From NCBI RefSeq assembly GCF_000285275.1, contig NZ_CADO01000026.1, positions 1 to 64,000 on the forward strand: a stretch of DNA of 64,000 nucleotides, in the 5' to 3' direction. This document shows, piece after piece, positions 8,880 through 16,154 of the stretch. Both the position numbers and the translations under genes were made by a program. A model generated the notes under the pieces. That model saw only the letters and a program-made list of their open reading frames with translations, was not told the origin of the DNA and made no database searches. Source of the DNA: Acetobacter pasteurianus subsp. pasteurianus LMG 1262 = NBRC 106471 (GTDB taxonomy: Bacteria > Pseudomonadota > Alphaproteobacteria > Acetobacterales > Acetobacteraceae). The first letter of the stretch is position 1, and each line of letters opens with the position of its first letter.

Positions 8880-8918
8880 GCAGGTGCCTTCTATACGTAA
8901 AGTGTAGAGGGCATCTGC
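8880..8918 (+). terminator. Terminator of the aco-type operon
   Basis: A 17-bp near-perfect stem (8880-8896 with 8902-8918, the mismatched positions being mostly G-T pairs) encloses a 5-base loop. It is followed by the T-rich ATATTGTTTGTT. It begins 31 bases after the acoC stop codon. Confidence 0.7.
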
Positions 8919-9050
8919 ATATTGTTTGTTAAAAACGCTGCATTGTTCTTTAGATATGGGAAGCGATGTTATGACATGCACGCATTTCCGGCACGCTGAA
9001 TCAGGGTATGTAAAATTGATCTGGATCAAGGGAGGGGCGATCAGAAAGCG

Positions 9051-9119
9051 GTGATACTCCTAAGCGTGATCACAAGGGTGCCGCGTGCCGGGCCCTTGTG
9101 CCAGAACAAGGAGGATAAA
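9051..9119 (+). promoter_or_regulatory. Structured 5' leader of hsp20, possible RNA thermometer
   Basis: Immediately upstream of hsp20, CACAAGGG (9071-9078) and CCCTTGTG (9093-9100) form a perfect 8-bp stem ending eight bases before the ribosome-binding site AAGGAGG (9108-9114). In addition, CTCCT at 9057-9061 is complementary to AGGAG at 9109-9113, so an outer helix could mask the ribosome-binding site. Alphaproteobacterial small heat-shock genes are often controlled by ROSE-type thermometers, but the ROSE consensus was not identified here. Confidence 0.35.
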
Positions 9120-9605
9120 ATGACCAGTTATGTGAATACGGGCCGCTCCCCAGTTGTGCGCGTTCCTGTTGGCACTGTACGGGTGGCAGATCCGTTTTCT
9201 GTTCTGCAGCGGCAGATGAGCCGTTTGTTTGAAGATTTTAAAACACCAGAAGGGGCCGCAGCAGCCACAAGCCGCTTGGGCGCCACCGATATTACAGAAA
9301 ACGCCAGTGCCTACGTGGTTGCCACGGAAGTGCCGGGCTGTTCTGAAAATGACATCAAGCTGGGCACAGCCAACGGGCTGCTGACCATTAGTGGCGAAAA
9401 GAAAAAGCCAGAACTGGAAGAAGGCACAAAGCACCACGTTGCAGGCCGCCAGTTTGCCGCTTTTGAAGATTCCTTTGCCATTCCTGAAGATGTGGACGTG
9501 GATAAAATTTCTGCCACCATCAAAAACGGTGTGCTGACAGTAACCATGCCCAAGAAAGCGGAAGCCAAACCGGCAGAACGCCAGATTGCCATTAAGGCAG
9601 GCTGA
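9120..9605 (+). CDS. hsp20: Small heat-shock protein, Hsp20/alpha-crystallin family
   Basis: A 161-residue ATP-independent chaperone. The alpha-crystallin domain spans about 57-150 and ends in the conserved strand GVLTVTMPK (137-145). The N-terminal arm carries a PFSVLQRQMSRLFEDF segment like other IbpA-type proteins. A short C-terminal tail, RQIAIKAG, contains the I-x-I oligomerisation motif (IAI). The start at 9120 is fixed by AAGGAGG six bases upstream; the longer frame lacks a site. A cytosolic oligomer holding unfolding proteins is the expected role. It is probably heat-induced; the leader can fold over the ribosome-binding site. Confidence 0.94.
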   Translation: MTSYVNTGRSPVVRVPVGTVRVADPFSVLQRQMSRLFEDFKTPEGAAAATSRLGATDITENASAYVVATEVPGCSENDIKLGTANGLLTISGEKKKPELEEGTKHHVAGRQFAAFEDSFAIPEDVDVDKISATIKNGVLTVTMPKKAEAKPAERQIAIKAG

Positions 9606-9612
9606 AAAAACA

Positions 9613-9633
9613 GGCGGGGGGTTTAACCCCGCC
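9613..9633 (+). terminator. Hairpin after hsp20
   Basis: GGCGGGG (9613-9619) and CCCCGCC (9627-9633) form a 7-bp stem with loop GGTTTAA, eight bases after the hsp20 stop. No T-run follows. It lies immediately before the next coding region and may separate or attenuate the two. Confidence 0.45.
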
Positions 9634-9648
9634 ATGAAAGATAGATTG

Positions 9649-9825
9649 ATGAGCACGAAAAATAAAACGGTACAGATCGACAGCACCAAATACGAAATGC
9701 TGGGTGTTATCAATGATGGTGACAGCAAGGTGCGGTTGAAAGATAGCGCAGGCAAGGTGGAGGAAATGACAAGTGATTCCTTCATTACTCTGCTGAATGA
9801 AGGCAAGGCTAAGTATCTGGACTAA
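9649..9825 (+). CDS. Small conserved hypothetical protein
   Basis: A 58-residue hydrophilic, mildly basic protein starting MSTKNKTVQIDSTKYEML and ending GKAKYLD. The predicted pattern of short strands is like small beta-barrel or KOW-like proteins, but no family is recognised. It begins 43 bases after hsp20 on the same strand. An alternative ATG at 9634 would add five residues and abuts the hairpin. Neither start has a strong ribosome-binding site, so translation may depend on hsp20. Co-transcription suggests, but does not show, a stress-related role. Confidence 0.6.
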   Translation: MSTKNKTVQIDSTKYEMLGVINDGDSKVRLKDSAGKVEEMTSDSFITLLNEGKAKYLD

Positions 9826-9919
9826 TCAGATAGCCGGATAGAAAAGCTGTTGGCACGGCAGGGTGCATAAAGGCCCGCATTGTGGGGTTTATCCAACACA
9901 CAAAGCAGGCGCTTTAAAA

Positions 9920-10060
9920 ATACAGGGGGCAGGCAGGATGCGGTGAACCTGTCTGGTCTGGCTCTTATACGGGTGGGCCGCCCCTGTGTGGCAGGTTTGC
10001 GTTATCAGGTTCCCGCACTGGCTGATGTTTTAAACAGGCCGGTGCGGGAATGCTTTTTTA
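9920..10060 (+). ncRNA. Candidate structured small RNA ending in an intrinsic terminator
   Basis: This spacer folds into several helices: ACAGGGG (9922-9928) with CCCCTGT (9981-9987) as a closing stem, an inner 8-bp hairpin AGGCAGG-type arm near 9931-9958, and a 3' terminator hairpin with a T-run. No protein-coding ORF on this strand explains it, since the next gene converges. It could be a standalone sRNA or a 3'-UTR-derived RNA of the small gene at 9649. It does not carry the conserved SRP RNA apical motif or an obvious known riboswitch core. Confidence 0.35.
10010..10059 (+). terminator. Strong intrinsic terminator
   Basis: TTCCCGCAC (10010-10018) pairs perfectly with GTGCGGGAA (10042-10050), extended by an inner GGC/GCC after one mismatch. 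It is followed by six Ts at 10054-10059. It ends the rightward hsp20 region or the candidate RNA and faces the converging NDH-2 gene. Confidence 0.8.
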
Positions 10061-10096
10061 TAAACCGCGTATTTATGGGCGGTGTTAAGTTTTAGC

Positions 10097-11380
10097 TTAG
10101 TCCATCCGCACGGGTGGGCGCACAAAGCCATCCAGCCAATCCGTAAAGCAGGCAATCATGCCGCGGAATGGCCCGTACAGTTCAAACTGATGTTGCCGGT
10201 ACAGCGCCATATGGCCAAGCCGTGCGCTGAGGCCGTGCATAAAGCCGCCGCCGAAGGTTTTGCCATCTGCAAAAGCGCCCCAGCCGTTGTAATCCCCCAA
10301 AGCCACAATGGCCCCACGGTTTTTGAACTTAAAGGCGGGCACGGGCTTTTTGTTAAAGATAAAGCCCGGCAGATAGCGTGCCAGATGATGTGCCTGCTGG
10401 CGGGCCACCTGTGCGGTGGGGGCAAGCGGGCTATCGCTAATAAAGGCGCAATCGCCCACAGCAAAAATGCTGTCATCCAGCGTGGTCTGCAAATTGGGGC
10501 GCACCAAAAACTGGCCACCACGCCCACATTCCAAACCATCCATCTGGCGCGTCACATCCGGGGCTTTTACGCCAGCCGCCCAAACGCGGAACTGCGCATC
10601 CACACGGGTGCCATCTTTAAGCATAAAGCCGTGCTCGTCCGCACCGCTCACCATTGTGCTGGTGAGCACTTTGATCTTGAGCGCTTCAAGCTGCTTTTGC
10701 GCGGCGGCAGACACGTTTTCGGGGAAGGCAGGCAGAATACGCGGCCCGGCTTCCAGCAATGTGACGCGCATTTCCGGCGTAACAGGCGTGAAGTTGTAAA
10801 GGGAGCCAATATCCAGCGCCTTGTGCAGTTCTGCCGCAAGCTGCACGCCCGTGGCGCCACCGCCCACAATGGCAATATCCAGCGGAGAACCCCGGCCATA
10901 GGCCTGAATAACCGCATGGCGGAAGCGCTCGTTAAAGTTATTGGCTTCTACAATGTTGTCCAGGAAGATGCAGTTTTCCACCACGCCCGGTGTGCCAAAA
11001 TCGTTCGCGCGGCTGCCAATGGCAAAAATCAGCACATCGTAATCCAGATACCGCTCATCCAGCAGCACCTCGTGGTCTTCTTCTTCCAGCGGGGCCAGCT
11101 TCAGGCGCTTGGCGGCGCGGTCTATCCCGGCAATTTCACCATAGCAAAAGCGGAACCCATGCGCCGCAGCGTGGGAGATAAAGGTGATGCGGTCATTCTC
11201 GTTTTTGGCCGTGCCCGCGGCAAAGCAGTGCAACATGGGCTTCCACACATGGCTGAAGCCCTTGTCCACCAACGTAATATCCAACTTGCCGGAGCGCCCA
11301 AGGCTGTTGCCCAGCCGCGTTGCAATAGCCATGCCTGCAACACCGCCGCCAACAATAACCACCCGAAACCGATCACTCAT
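10097..11380 (-). CDS. ndh: Type II NADH:quinone oxidoreductase (NDH-2)
   Basis: A 427-residue FAD-dependent, non-proton-pumping NADH dehydrogenase bound peripherally to the inner membrane. The FAD-binding GGGVAG motif is at about 11-16, and the second dinucleotide fold for NADH carries IVGGGATGVQLAAEL. The family motifs WAAGVKAP and FAVGDCAF (FAD contact) are present, with a C-terminal amphipathic region around GHMALYRQHQFELYGPFRG. In acetic acid bacteria NDH-2 feeds NADH electrons to ubiquinone in parallel with the periplasmic dehydrogenases. A G-rich site precedes the ATG at 11380. Confidence 0.93.
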   Translation of the reverse strand: MSDRFRVVIVGGGVAGMAIATRLGNSLGRSGKLDITLVDKGFSHVWKPMLHCFAAGTAKNENDRITFISHAAAHGFRFCYGEIAGIDRAAKRLKLAPLEEEDHEVLLDERYLDYDVLIFAIGSRANDFGTPGVVENCIFLDNIVEANNFNERFRHAVIQAYGRGSPLDIAIVGGGATGVQLAAELHKALDIGSLYNFTPVTPEMRVTLLEAGPRILPAFPENVSAAAQKQLEALKIKVLTSTMVSGADEHGFMLKDGTRVDAQFRVWAAGVKAPDVTRQMDGLECGRGGQFLVRPNLQTTLDDSIFAVGDCAFISDSPLAPTAQVARQQAHHLARYLPGFIFNKKPVPAFKFKNRGAIVALGDYNGWGAFADGKTFGGGFMHGLSARLGHMALYRQHQFELYGPFRGMIACFTDWLDGFVRPPVRMD

Positions 11381-11398
11381 CCCACAATATCCCCCTTG

Positions 11399-11420
11399 CT
11401 CCGCACCATGCGGTGCGGAG
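11399..11420 (-). terminator. Hairpin between the WD40 gene and ndh
   Basis: CTCCGCACC (11399-11407) and GGTGCGGAG (11412-11420) form a perfect 9-bp stem with tetraloop ATGC. It lies between the WD40 stop and the ndh start on the minus strand. No T-run follows, so it may be a leader structure of ndh rather than a terminator. Confidence 0.4.
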
Positions 11421-11514
11421 GAGTGCCGTGCAATCCACTACTTGTTGATCTCACGCACCCGTTTATTGTGTTCTACCGTGGTACGCGCCGTTTTGATGAC
11501 CGAAGCTAGCGTAA

Positions 11515-12570
11515 TCAGGAAGCGGCTAAATCCACCACACCAATTACACCTTCCTCGGTGCCAAAACCCAGCGTGCAGCCATCTGGGCTATAGGCCAGCG
11601 CCGTAATGGCCCCCGCCTTGCCCAGTGATACGGGCAAAACCCGCTGGGTAGATGGTTCCATCATTACAACGGTACCATCCGCAAAGCCAGCGGCCACAAC
11701 CTCCTGCTCTGGGTGAAAAGCCACGCGGGTGCACAGCGCACCGCCTGCGCCCGGCAGTTCCATGGGCGGTTTGCCCATGGGGCCACCCCCAAAGAACGGC
11801 CACATCACAACGATGTCAGCCCCGCTGGTGGCCAGCCATTTGCCGTTTTTGGAAAAGGAGAGCGAGCGCACCTTGGTGGGGTAGCCGCTCATGCGCATGT
11901 TGTGGCCATCGGCCAGCCGCCAGCCGTGCAGGTCATTATCCTGCATGGCGGTTACTACGGCATCACCCGCCGGGTGCATGGCAATATCAAGGTGGCTGCC
12001 TTTCCATTCCAACTGGCGGGGCTTGCCATCCTTGGATTGGGTGAACCACACGGAAACACCATTGTAGTGCGAAACCGCAATGCGCTTGCCTTTGGGGTCA
12101 AACACAATGCCGCCCACGGTGGTGGGGTGTTCCAGCGTGCGGGTTACGGTGCGGCCCGTGGCATCGCGCAGTTCCACATTCTTGCCAGCAGCGGCGGCAA
12201 TCACGGCAGATTTGGCATCTACATAGGTGGCAATATGCTCCACCCAGCGGCGGCCCTTGCCCAGTTCCTCAATCTCGCCAGATGGATCAAGGCGGCACAG
12301 GCGGCCATCATCACCACCCGTTAAAAAGCAATCGGGCAGCGTATCGGCAGAAAGGGAAAGGGCAGGGCCATCATGCACGGCATAGGTGTTCCATGCCTCC
12401 GGCGTAAGCTGGTCTTCACGGTGCACCACCACCACATCACCTTCACCGGTGGTAAAGGCAAAGCGGCTGTTATCCCGCGTGGCGGCGCAGGCGGTAATTT
12501 CACCTTCCACCTTGATGTGTGCACCACGTTTTTCAATAAGGCCGCGCAGGGTTTGTGTCTCGGTGCTCAT
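11515..12570 (-). CDS. WD40-repeat protein encoded with a CobW GTPase
   Basis: A 351-residue beta-propeller protein without signal peptide. Repeats are visible as segments such as SLSFSKNGKWLATSGADIVVMW and ITALAYSPDGCTLGFGTEEGV, each with the GH/WD-like spacing of WD40 blades, though canonical WD pairs are degenerate. Its ATG overlaps the stop of the upstream CobW gene by four bases (ATGA), which implies translational coupling. WD40 proteins next to COG0523 GTPases recur in alphaproteobacteria; a scaffold role for the metal chaperone is an inference. The exact function is unknown. Confidence 0.82.
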   Translation of the reverse strand: MSTETQTLRGLIEKRGAHIKVEGEITACAATRDNSRFAFTTGEGDVVVVHREDQLTPEAWNTYAVHDGPALSLSADTLPDCFLTGGDDGRLCRLDPSGEIEELGKGRRWVEHIATYVDAKSAVIAAAAGKNVELRDATGRTVTRTLEHPTTVGGIVFDPKGKRIAVSHYNGVSVWFTQSKDGKPRQLEWKGSHLDIAMHPAGDAVVTAMQDNDLHGWRLADGHNMRMSGYPTKVRSLSFSKNGKWLATSGADIVVMWPFFGGGPMGKPPMELPGAGGALCTRVAFHPEQEVVAAGFADGTVVMMEPSTQRVLPVSLGKAGAITALAYSPDGCTLGFGTEEGVIGVVDLAAS

Positions 12571-13571
12571 GCGGCAATGCAGCTTTCAAGCCCGCGGCGC
12601 AGCTGGGGCCGGTTAAGGTTGCGACCAATGAACACAAGGCGGCTTTCACGCGGTTCATCTTTCTTCCACGGGCCGATGTTGTCTCCATCTGCCATCATGT
12701 GCACGGCCTGAAAGGCAAAGCGATCGGGCTGGCCTGCAAAATCCAGAATGCCCTTGGTGCGCAGGATATCGCCGCCCTTTTCCTGCAACAATGCGCCAAT
12801 CCATGCCTGAAAGCGCCCGGCATCCAGCGGCTGCTTGACGGTAAGGGAAACGCTGGTGATATCCCCTTCATGGTGGTGTTCTGGCGTGTGTTCCAGAAAA
12901 TCCGGGGTGTTCTCCAAAACGCGTTCCAGATCAAACCCGCCACGGTCCATCACGTCGGTCAGCTTCACGTTGCCTTTTTTGGCGGGGTAGATGGGCGCTA
13001 CGGCGTTAATCTTGCGGATGGCATCTTCCACCGCCTTTAGCTCGGCGGCATCTACAAGGTCTGTCTTGTTCAGGATAATTACATCCGCAAAAGCAACCTG
13101 TTCGTGCGCTTCGGGGCTGTCCTTCAGTGTGGTCAGGAAGTTGCTGGCATCCACCACCGTTACCACGGCATCCAGCTTGGTTTTTGCGCGCACGTCTTCA
13201 TCGGCAAAAAAGGTCTGGGCCACGGGGGCGGGGTCTGCCAGGCCGGTGGTTTCTACAATAATGCCATCAAACTTGCCGCGGCGTTTCATCAGCCCGTTCA
13301 AAATACGGATCAGGTCTCCGCGCACGGTGCAGCAGATGCAGCCATTGTTCATTTCGAACACTTCTTCATCTGCATCCACAACCAGATCGTTATCCACGCC
13401 CAGTTCGCCAAACTCGTTAATCACCACGGCGTATTTGCGGCCGTGTTCGGCTGTGAGAATGTGGTTGAGCAGCGTGGTTTTGCCCGCGCCCAAAAAGCCG
13501 GTCAGCACGGTAACCGGTATGCGGGTATCAGCCGCGGCGGCGCTTGCAGGCGCTGAAGATGCGTCGGACAT
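12567..13571 (-). CDS. CobW/COG0523-family GTP-dependent metal chaperone
   Basis: A 334-residue G3E GTPase. The Walker A motif GFLGAGKT is at 25-32, and the metal-binding GCICC motif at 77-81 is characteristic of zinc-related COG0523 proteins. NKTD (guanine specificity) and the C-terminal CobW_C domain follow. A His-rich loop, HTPEHHHEGD, could bind zinc. It would deliver a metal, probably zinc, to a client apoenzyme in the cytoplasm. The start at 13571 (MSDASS) is preferred over an upstream ATG eight codons earlier, with AAAGG about ten bases before it. A palindromic TGTTGCAACA lies 30 bases upstream and may be an operator. The next gene is the coupled WD40 protein. Confidence 0.9.
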   Translation of the reverse strand: MSDASSAPASAAAADTRIPVTVLTGFLGAGKTTLLNHILTAEHGRKYAVVINEFGELGVDNDLVVDADEEVFEMNNGCICCTVRGDLIRILNGLMKRRGKFDGIIVETTGLADPAPVAQTFFADEDVRAKTKLDAVVTVVDASNFLTTLKDSPEAHEQVAFADVIILNKTDLVDAAELKAVEDAIRKINAVAPIYPAKKGNVKLTDVMDRGGFDLERVLENTPDFLEHTPEHHHEGDITSVSLTVKQPLDAGRFQAWIGALLQEKGGDILRTKGILDFAGQPDRFAFQAVHMMADGDNIGPWKKDEPRESRLVFIGRNLNRPQLRRGLESCIAA

Positions 13572-13600
13572 CGGGAATGAACCTTTCCAGTACAAACAAC

Positions 13601-13610
13601 TGTTGCAACA
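13601..13610. promoter_or_regulatory. Palindrome upstream of the CobW gene, possible metal-regulator operator
   Basis: TGTTGCAACA is a perfect 10-bp palindrome 30 bases upstream of the CobW start codon. Zinc-regulated COG0523 genes often carry Zur boxes in this position. The sequence is shorter than known alphaproteobacterial Zur boxes. A second palindrome, AGAGCGCTCT, is at 13622-13631. Confidence 0.3.
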
Positions 13611-13658
13611 TATAGGGTGCCAGAGCGCTCTAGGCCAGAACCCAAGCCCAGAGGCACA

Positions 13659-15025
13659 TCAGCTCTGCTTTGAGGATGAGGCGCGGCGTGCGGTATCTGT
13701 GGCCGTTACCACGGATGCGCTGCTTTGTTTGGGGGCAGTGGTGCGCACAAAACGCACGGCCAGCGCACCATACAAGGCATGGCTGCACAGGGTGCGGGAT
13801 ACACCAAAGGCCAGAAAGGCGCTGGCCAGCAGGGCAAGGGTGATCTGCTGGTTATCGCACATCTCCATCACAATCACCGTGGCGGTGAGGGGAGACTGCG
13901 TAACCGCGGCAAAATAGGCCACGGTGCCCAGCCGCCCATGCCCGCCCCAACGGAAAGCGAGGGCGCAAACAGTCCGCCGGGAATGCCCGAACAGTAGGAT
14001 ACAATGGTGGCCAGCAGTTTCAGCACAAAAAATGAGGCCGGATACTGGTCAGACCCCATAATGATGTCACGCGCCTGCACGTAGCCTGTGCCGTATGTCA
14101 TGCCGCCAGAAATCAGCCCGATAAAGGCCAGCACCAGCCCGCACAGGGCGGCAAATGCCACCGGGTGGCGCGTAATGAATATGCCAAAAGCCCCCGAAAT
14201 ACCGCGAGACATGCGCACCAAAAGGGCAGAAAACCCACCCCCACACAGCCCGCCGATAATGCCGCAGGCCAGCACGGCCAGCCAGCTTGTGCCCACCGGC
14301 ACGGAGGAATAGGTGTGCCCGAAATAAGTATAGTTGCCCACAAGGGCGATAGCCGTAACACCAGAGATGACCACACAGGTCAGCATGGTGCCGCTGGTGC
14401 GTTGCTCGAAGGAATGGGCCAGTTCCTCAATACCAAACACAATACCAGCCAGCGGAGTGTTAAAGGCGGCGGCCACACCTGCGGCCCCTCCGGCTTTAAT
14501 CAGCGCACGTTGGCGGGTGAGGTCTGTAATGCCCATGTAATGCCCCACCGTGTGCATGATGGAAGCACCCACCTGCACGGTTGGCCCTTCTCGGCCAATA
14601 GAGGCGCCAGAAAGCAGGCCAAGGCATGTCAGCAGGATTTTGGCAAAGGCAATGCGCAGAGAGAGCACTTTATCAACAATGGTAATGTTGTTGAGGTGCA
14701 TGCACGCAATGGCCTGCGGAATACCGCTGCCCTGTGCGCCCCTAAACCATGTGCGCGTCAGCCACGTAGAAAGCGCCAGCCCACCGGGGGTAACCAGCAG
14801 CATCAGCAGCGGGCTTATTTTTAAAATGTGGTCGCGCACATGGGCGGCGGCATCGGCCAGCGTGGCAAAGCCTACGGCCACCACACCCACCATAATGGCG
14901 CCAGACCAGTAAATAAATTTTCTGCGCCAGTTTACGGTGCCCGCTTTGGCATGTTCTCGCAAATGACGAAGGGATTCAGTCGTGGGGAACACGCTGGCGG
15001 GCATGGGCGGCATCCGTAAAGGCAT
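13659..15025 (-). pseudogene. CLC-family chloride/proton antiporter, single-base frameshift near the C-terminus
   Basis: Two overlapping frames together encode one CLC protein of about 455 residues. The first frame carries the selectivity motifs GSGIP, GREGP (with the gating Glu), GIEEL (with the internal proton Glu) and GGLFAPSL. It then runs out of frame after GAGMGG at about 13935, into a proline/arginine tail. The second frame resumes the family sequence at LGTVAYFAAVTQSPLTATVI and ends at 13659. Restoring one G within the GGCGG run would join them, so this is a one-base deletion, a sequencing error or, less likely, programmed shifting. The start is uncertain among ATGs at 15025, 15013 and 15004. 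The lost part contains the last helices and the anion-coordinating Tyr region, so the product as read is probably inactive. Confidence 0.8.
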
Positions 15026-15128
15026 AAAGGGCAGGAAAAAAGGATGCAGCCGAGTGTAGCATTTCATGCACAACATGAAAGAGGCGATGTTCTTTATTGC
15101 CGAATATTTATGGCAAGCACCGCTTTTA

Positions 15129-16094
15129 TTATGCGTGGGCTCCAGTATCGGGCAGGGCATCGGGTGCGGGGCAGGCTTCTGCCGGGCCTTTCCAGAACAC
15201 AATGCCCTCGCGCTTGGCGTGCGTGTCTGGCTCAACATGAATATGCACCAGCGTGCTGCCCATGCTGGCGCGCAGGGCGGCCTCTATGCGGTCACAGATA
15301 TCATGCGCGGTGTTTACACTCATGGTGCCGGGCACAACCAGATGGAACTCCAAAAACGTTACAGCCCCCACAATGCGGGTGCGGATATCGTGCGCCTCAA
15401 TTGCCCCTTTGCCGTTGGCGGCAATAATGGCGCGAATTTCATCCATTGTTTCGGGTTCGGGTGCTTCATCCATCAGCCCGGCAACAGATTCGCGCATCAC
15501 TTCCCAGCCCACGCGCAGCACGTTTATAGCCAAAAGCCCTGCCAGAATGGCATCCAGCCGCACCCAGCCGGTAAGTGGAATAAGCGTAACACCCACCACA
15601 AGGGCAACGCCTGTCCATACATCGGAGAGCACATGCTGCCCGCCTGCCACCAATGCGGGGGAGCGGCGCTTTTGTCCCACCCGCAGCATGATAAGCCCCC
15701 ATGCCAGATTCACCATGGTGGCCAATGCGTTCAGCCCCAGGCCAAGCCACGGGGCCTTGGGTGGGTTGGGGTGCAGCCAGCCATGCACGGCTTCATCGCC
15801 AATTACAAAAGCTGTCACCACCACCAACGCGCCTTCTGCCACGGCAGAAAGATATTCCGCCTTGTGGTGGCCGTAGGGGTGGTTGGTATCTGCGGGCAGT
15901 TCGGCCACGCTGAGCGCCCACAGCCCTCCGGCGGCGGCTACCACGTTAATGATGGTTTCTAGCGCATCGGCATACAGGGCAATGCTGCCGCTGGTGGCAT
16001 AGGCAGCATATTTCAGCCCCAGAGCAACAAAGCTGACACCAAGGCTGACAACAGCAATCCCGCGATTGCTGGAGGGAAGGGGAAGTTCTGGCAC
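15129..16094 (-). CDS. Cation diffusion facilitator (CDF) family metal exporter
   Basis: A 321-residue inner-membrane protein, with about six transmembrane segments in residues 10-205 and a C-terminal cytoplasmic metal-binding domain to about 300. Family motifs include YADALETIIN in TM2, HPYGHHKAEYLSAVAEG after TM2 and GQHVLSDVW in TM5, which supply the Asp/His metal site. It exports a divalent cation (zinc, iron, cobalt or manganese) in exchange for protons. The start codon is GTG at 16094 with no strong ribosome-binding site. It is flanked by a CLC gene and a second CDF gene on the same strand. Confidence 0.9.
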   Translation of the reverse strand: MPELPLPSSNRGIAVVSLGVSFVALGLKYAAYATSGSIALYADALETIINVVAAAGGLWALSVAELPADTNHPYGHHKAEYLSAVAEGALVVVTAFVIGDEAVHGWLHPNPPKAPWLGLGLNALATMVNLAWGLIMLRVGQKRRSPALVAGGQHVLSDVWTGVALVVGVTLIPLTGWVRLDAILAGLLAINVLRVGWEVMRESVAGLMDEAPEPETMDEIRAIIAANGKGAIEAHDIRTRIVGAVTFLEFHLVVPGTMSVNTAHDICDRIEAALRASMGSTLVHIHVEPDTHAKREGIVFWKGPAEACPAPDALPDTGAHA

Positions 16095-16154
16095 GTAAAA
16101 AACAACTCTGGCTGGCGTGGCGGCGTAAAATGCGCGGGGGCGCGGGCTGGCGTA

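Noticed and set aside
9880-10095. 71-codon frame after the hsp20 region
   Set aside because: It runs through the strong terminator hairpin and the structured RNA, has no ribosome-binding site, and does not look protein-like.
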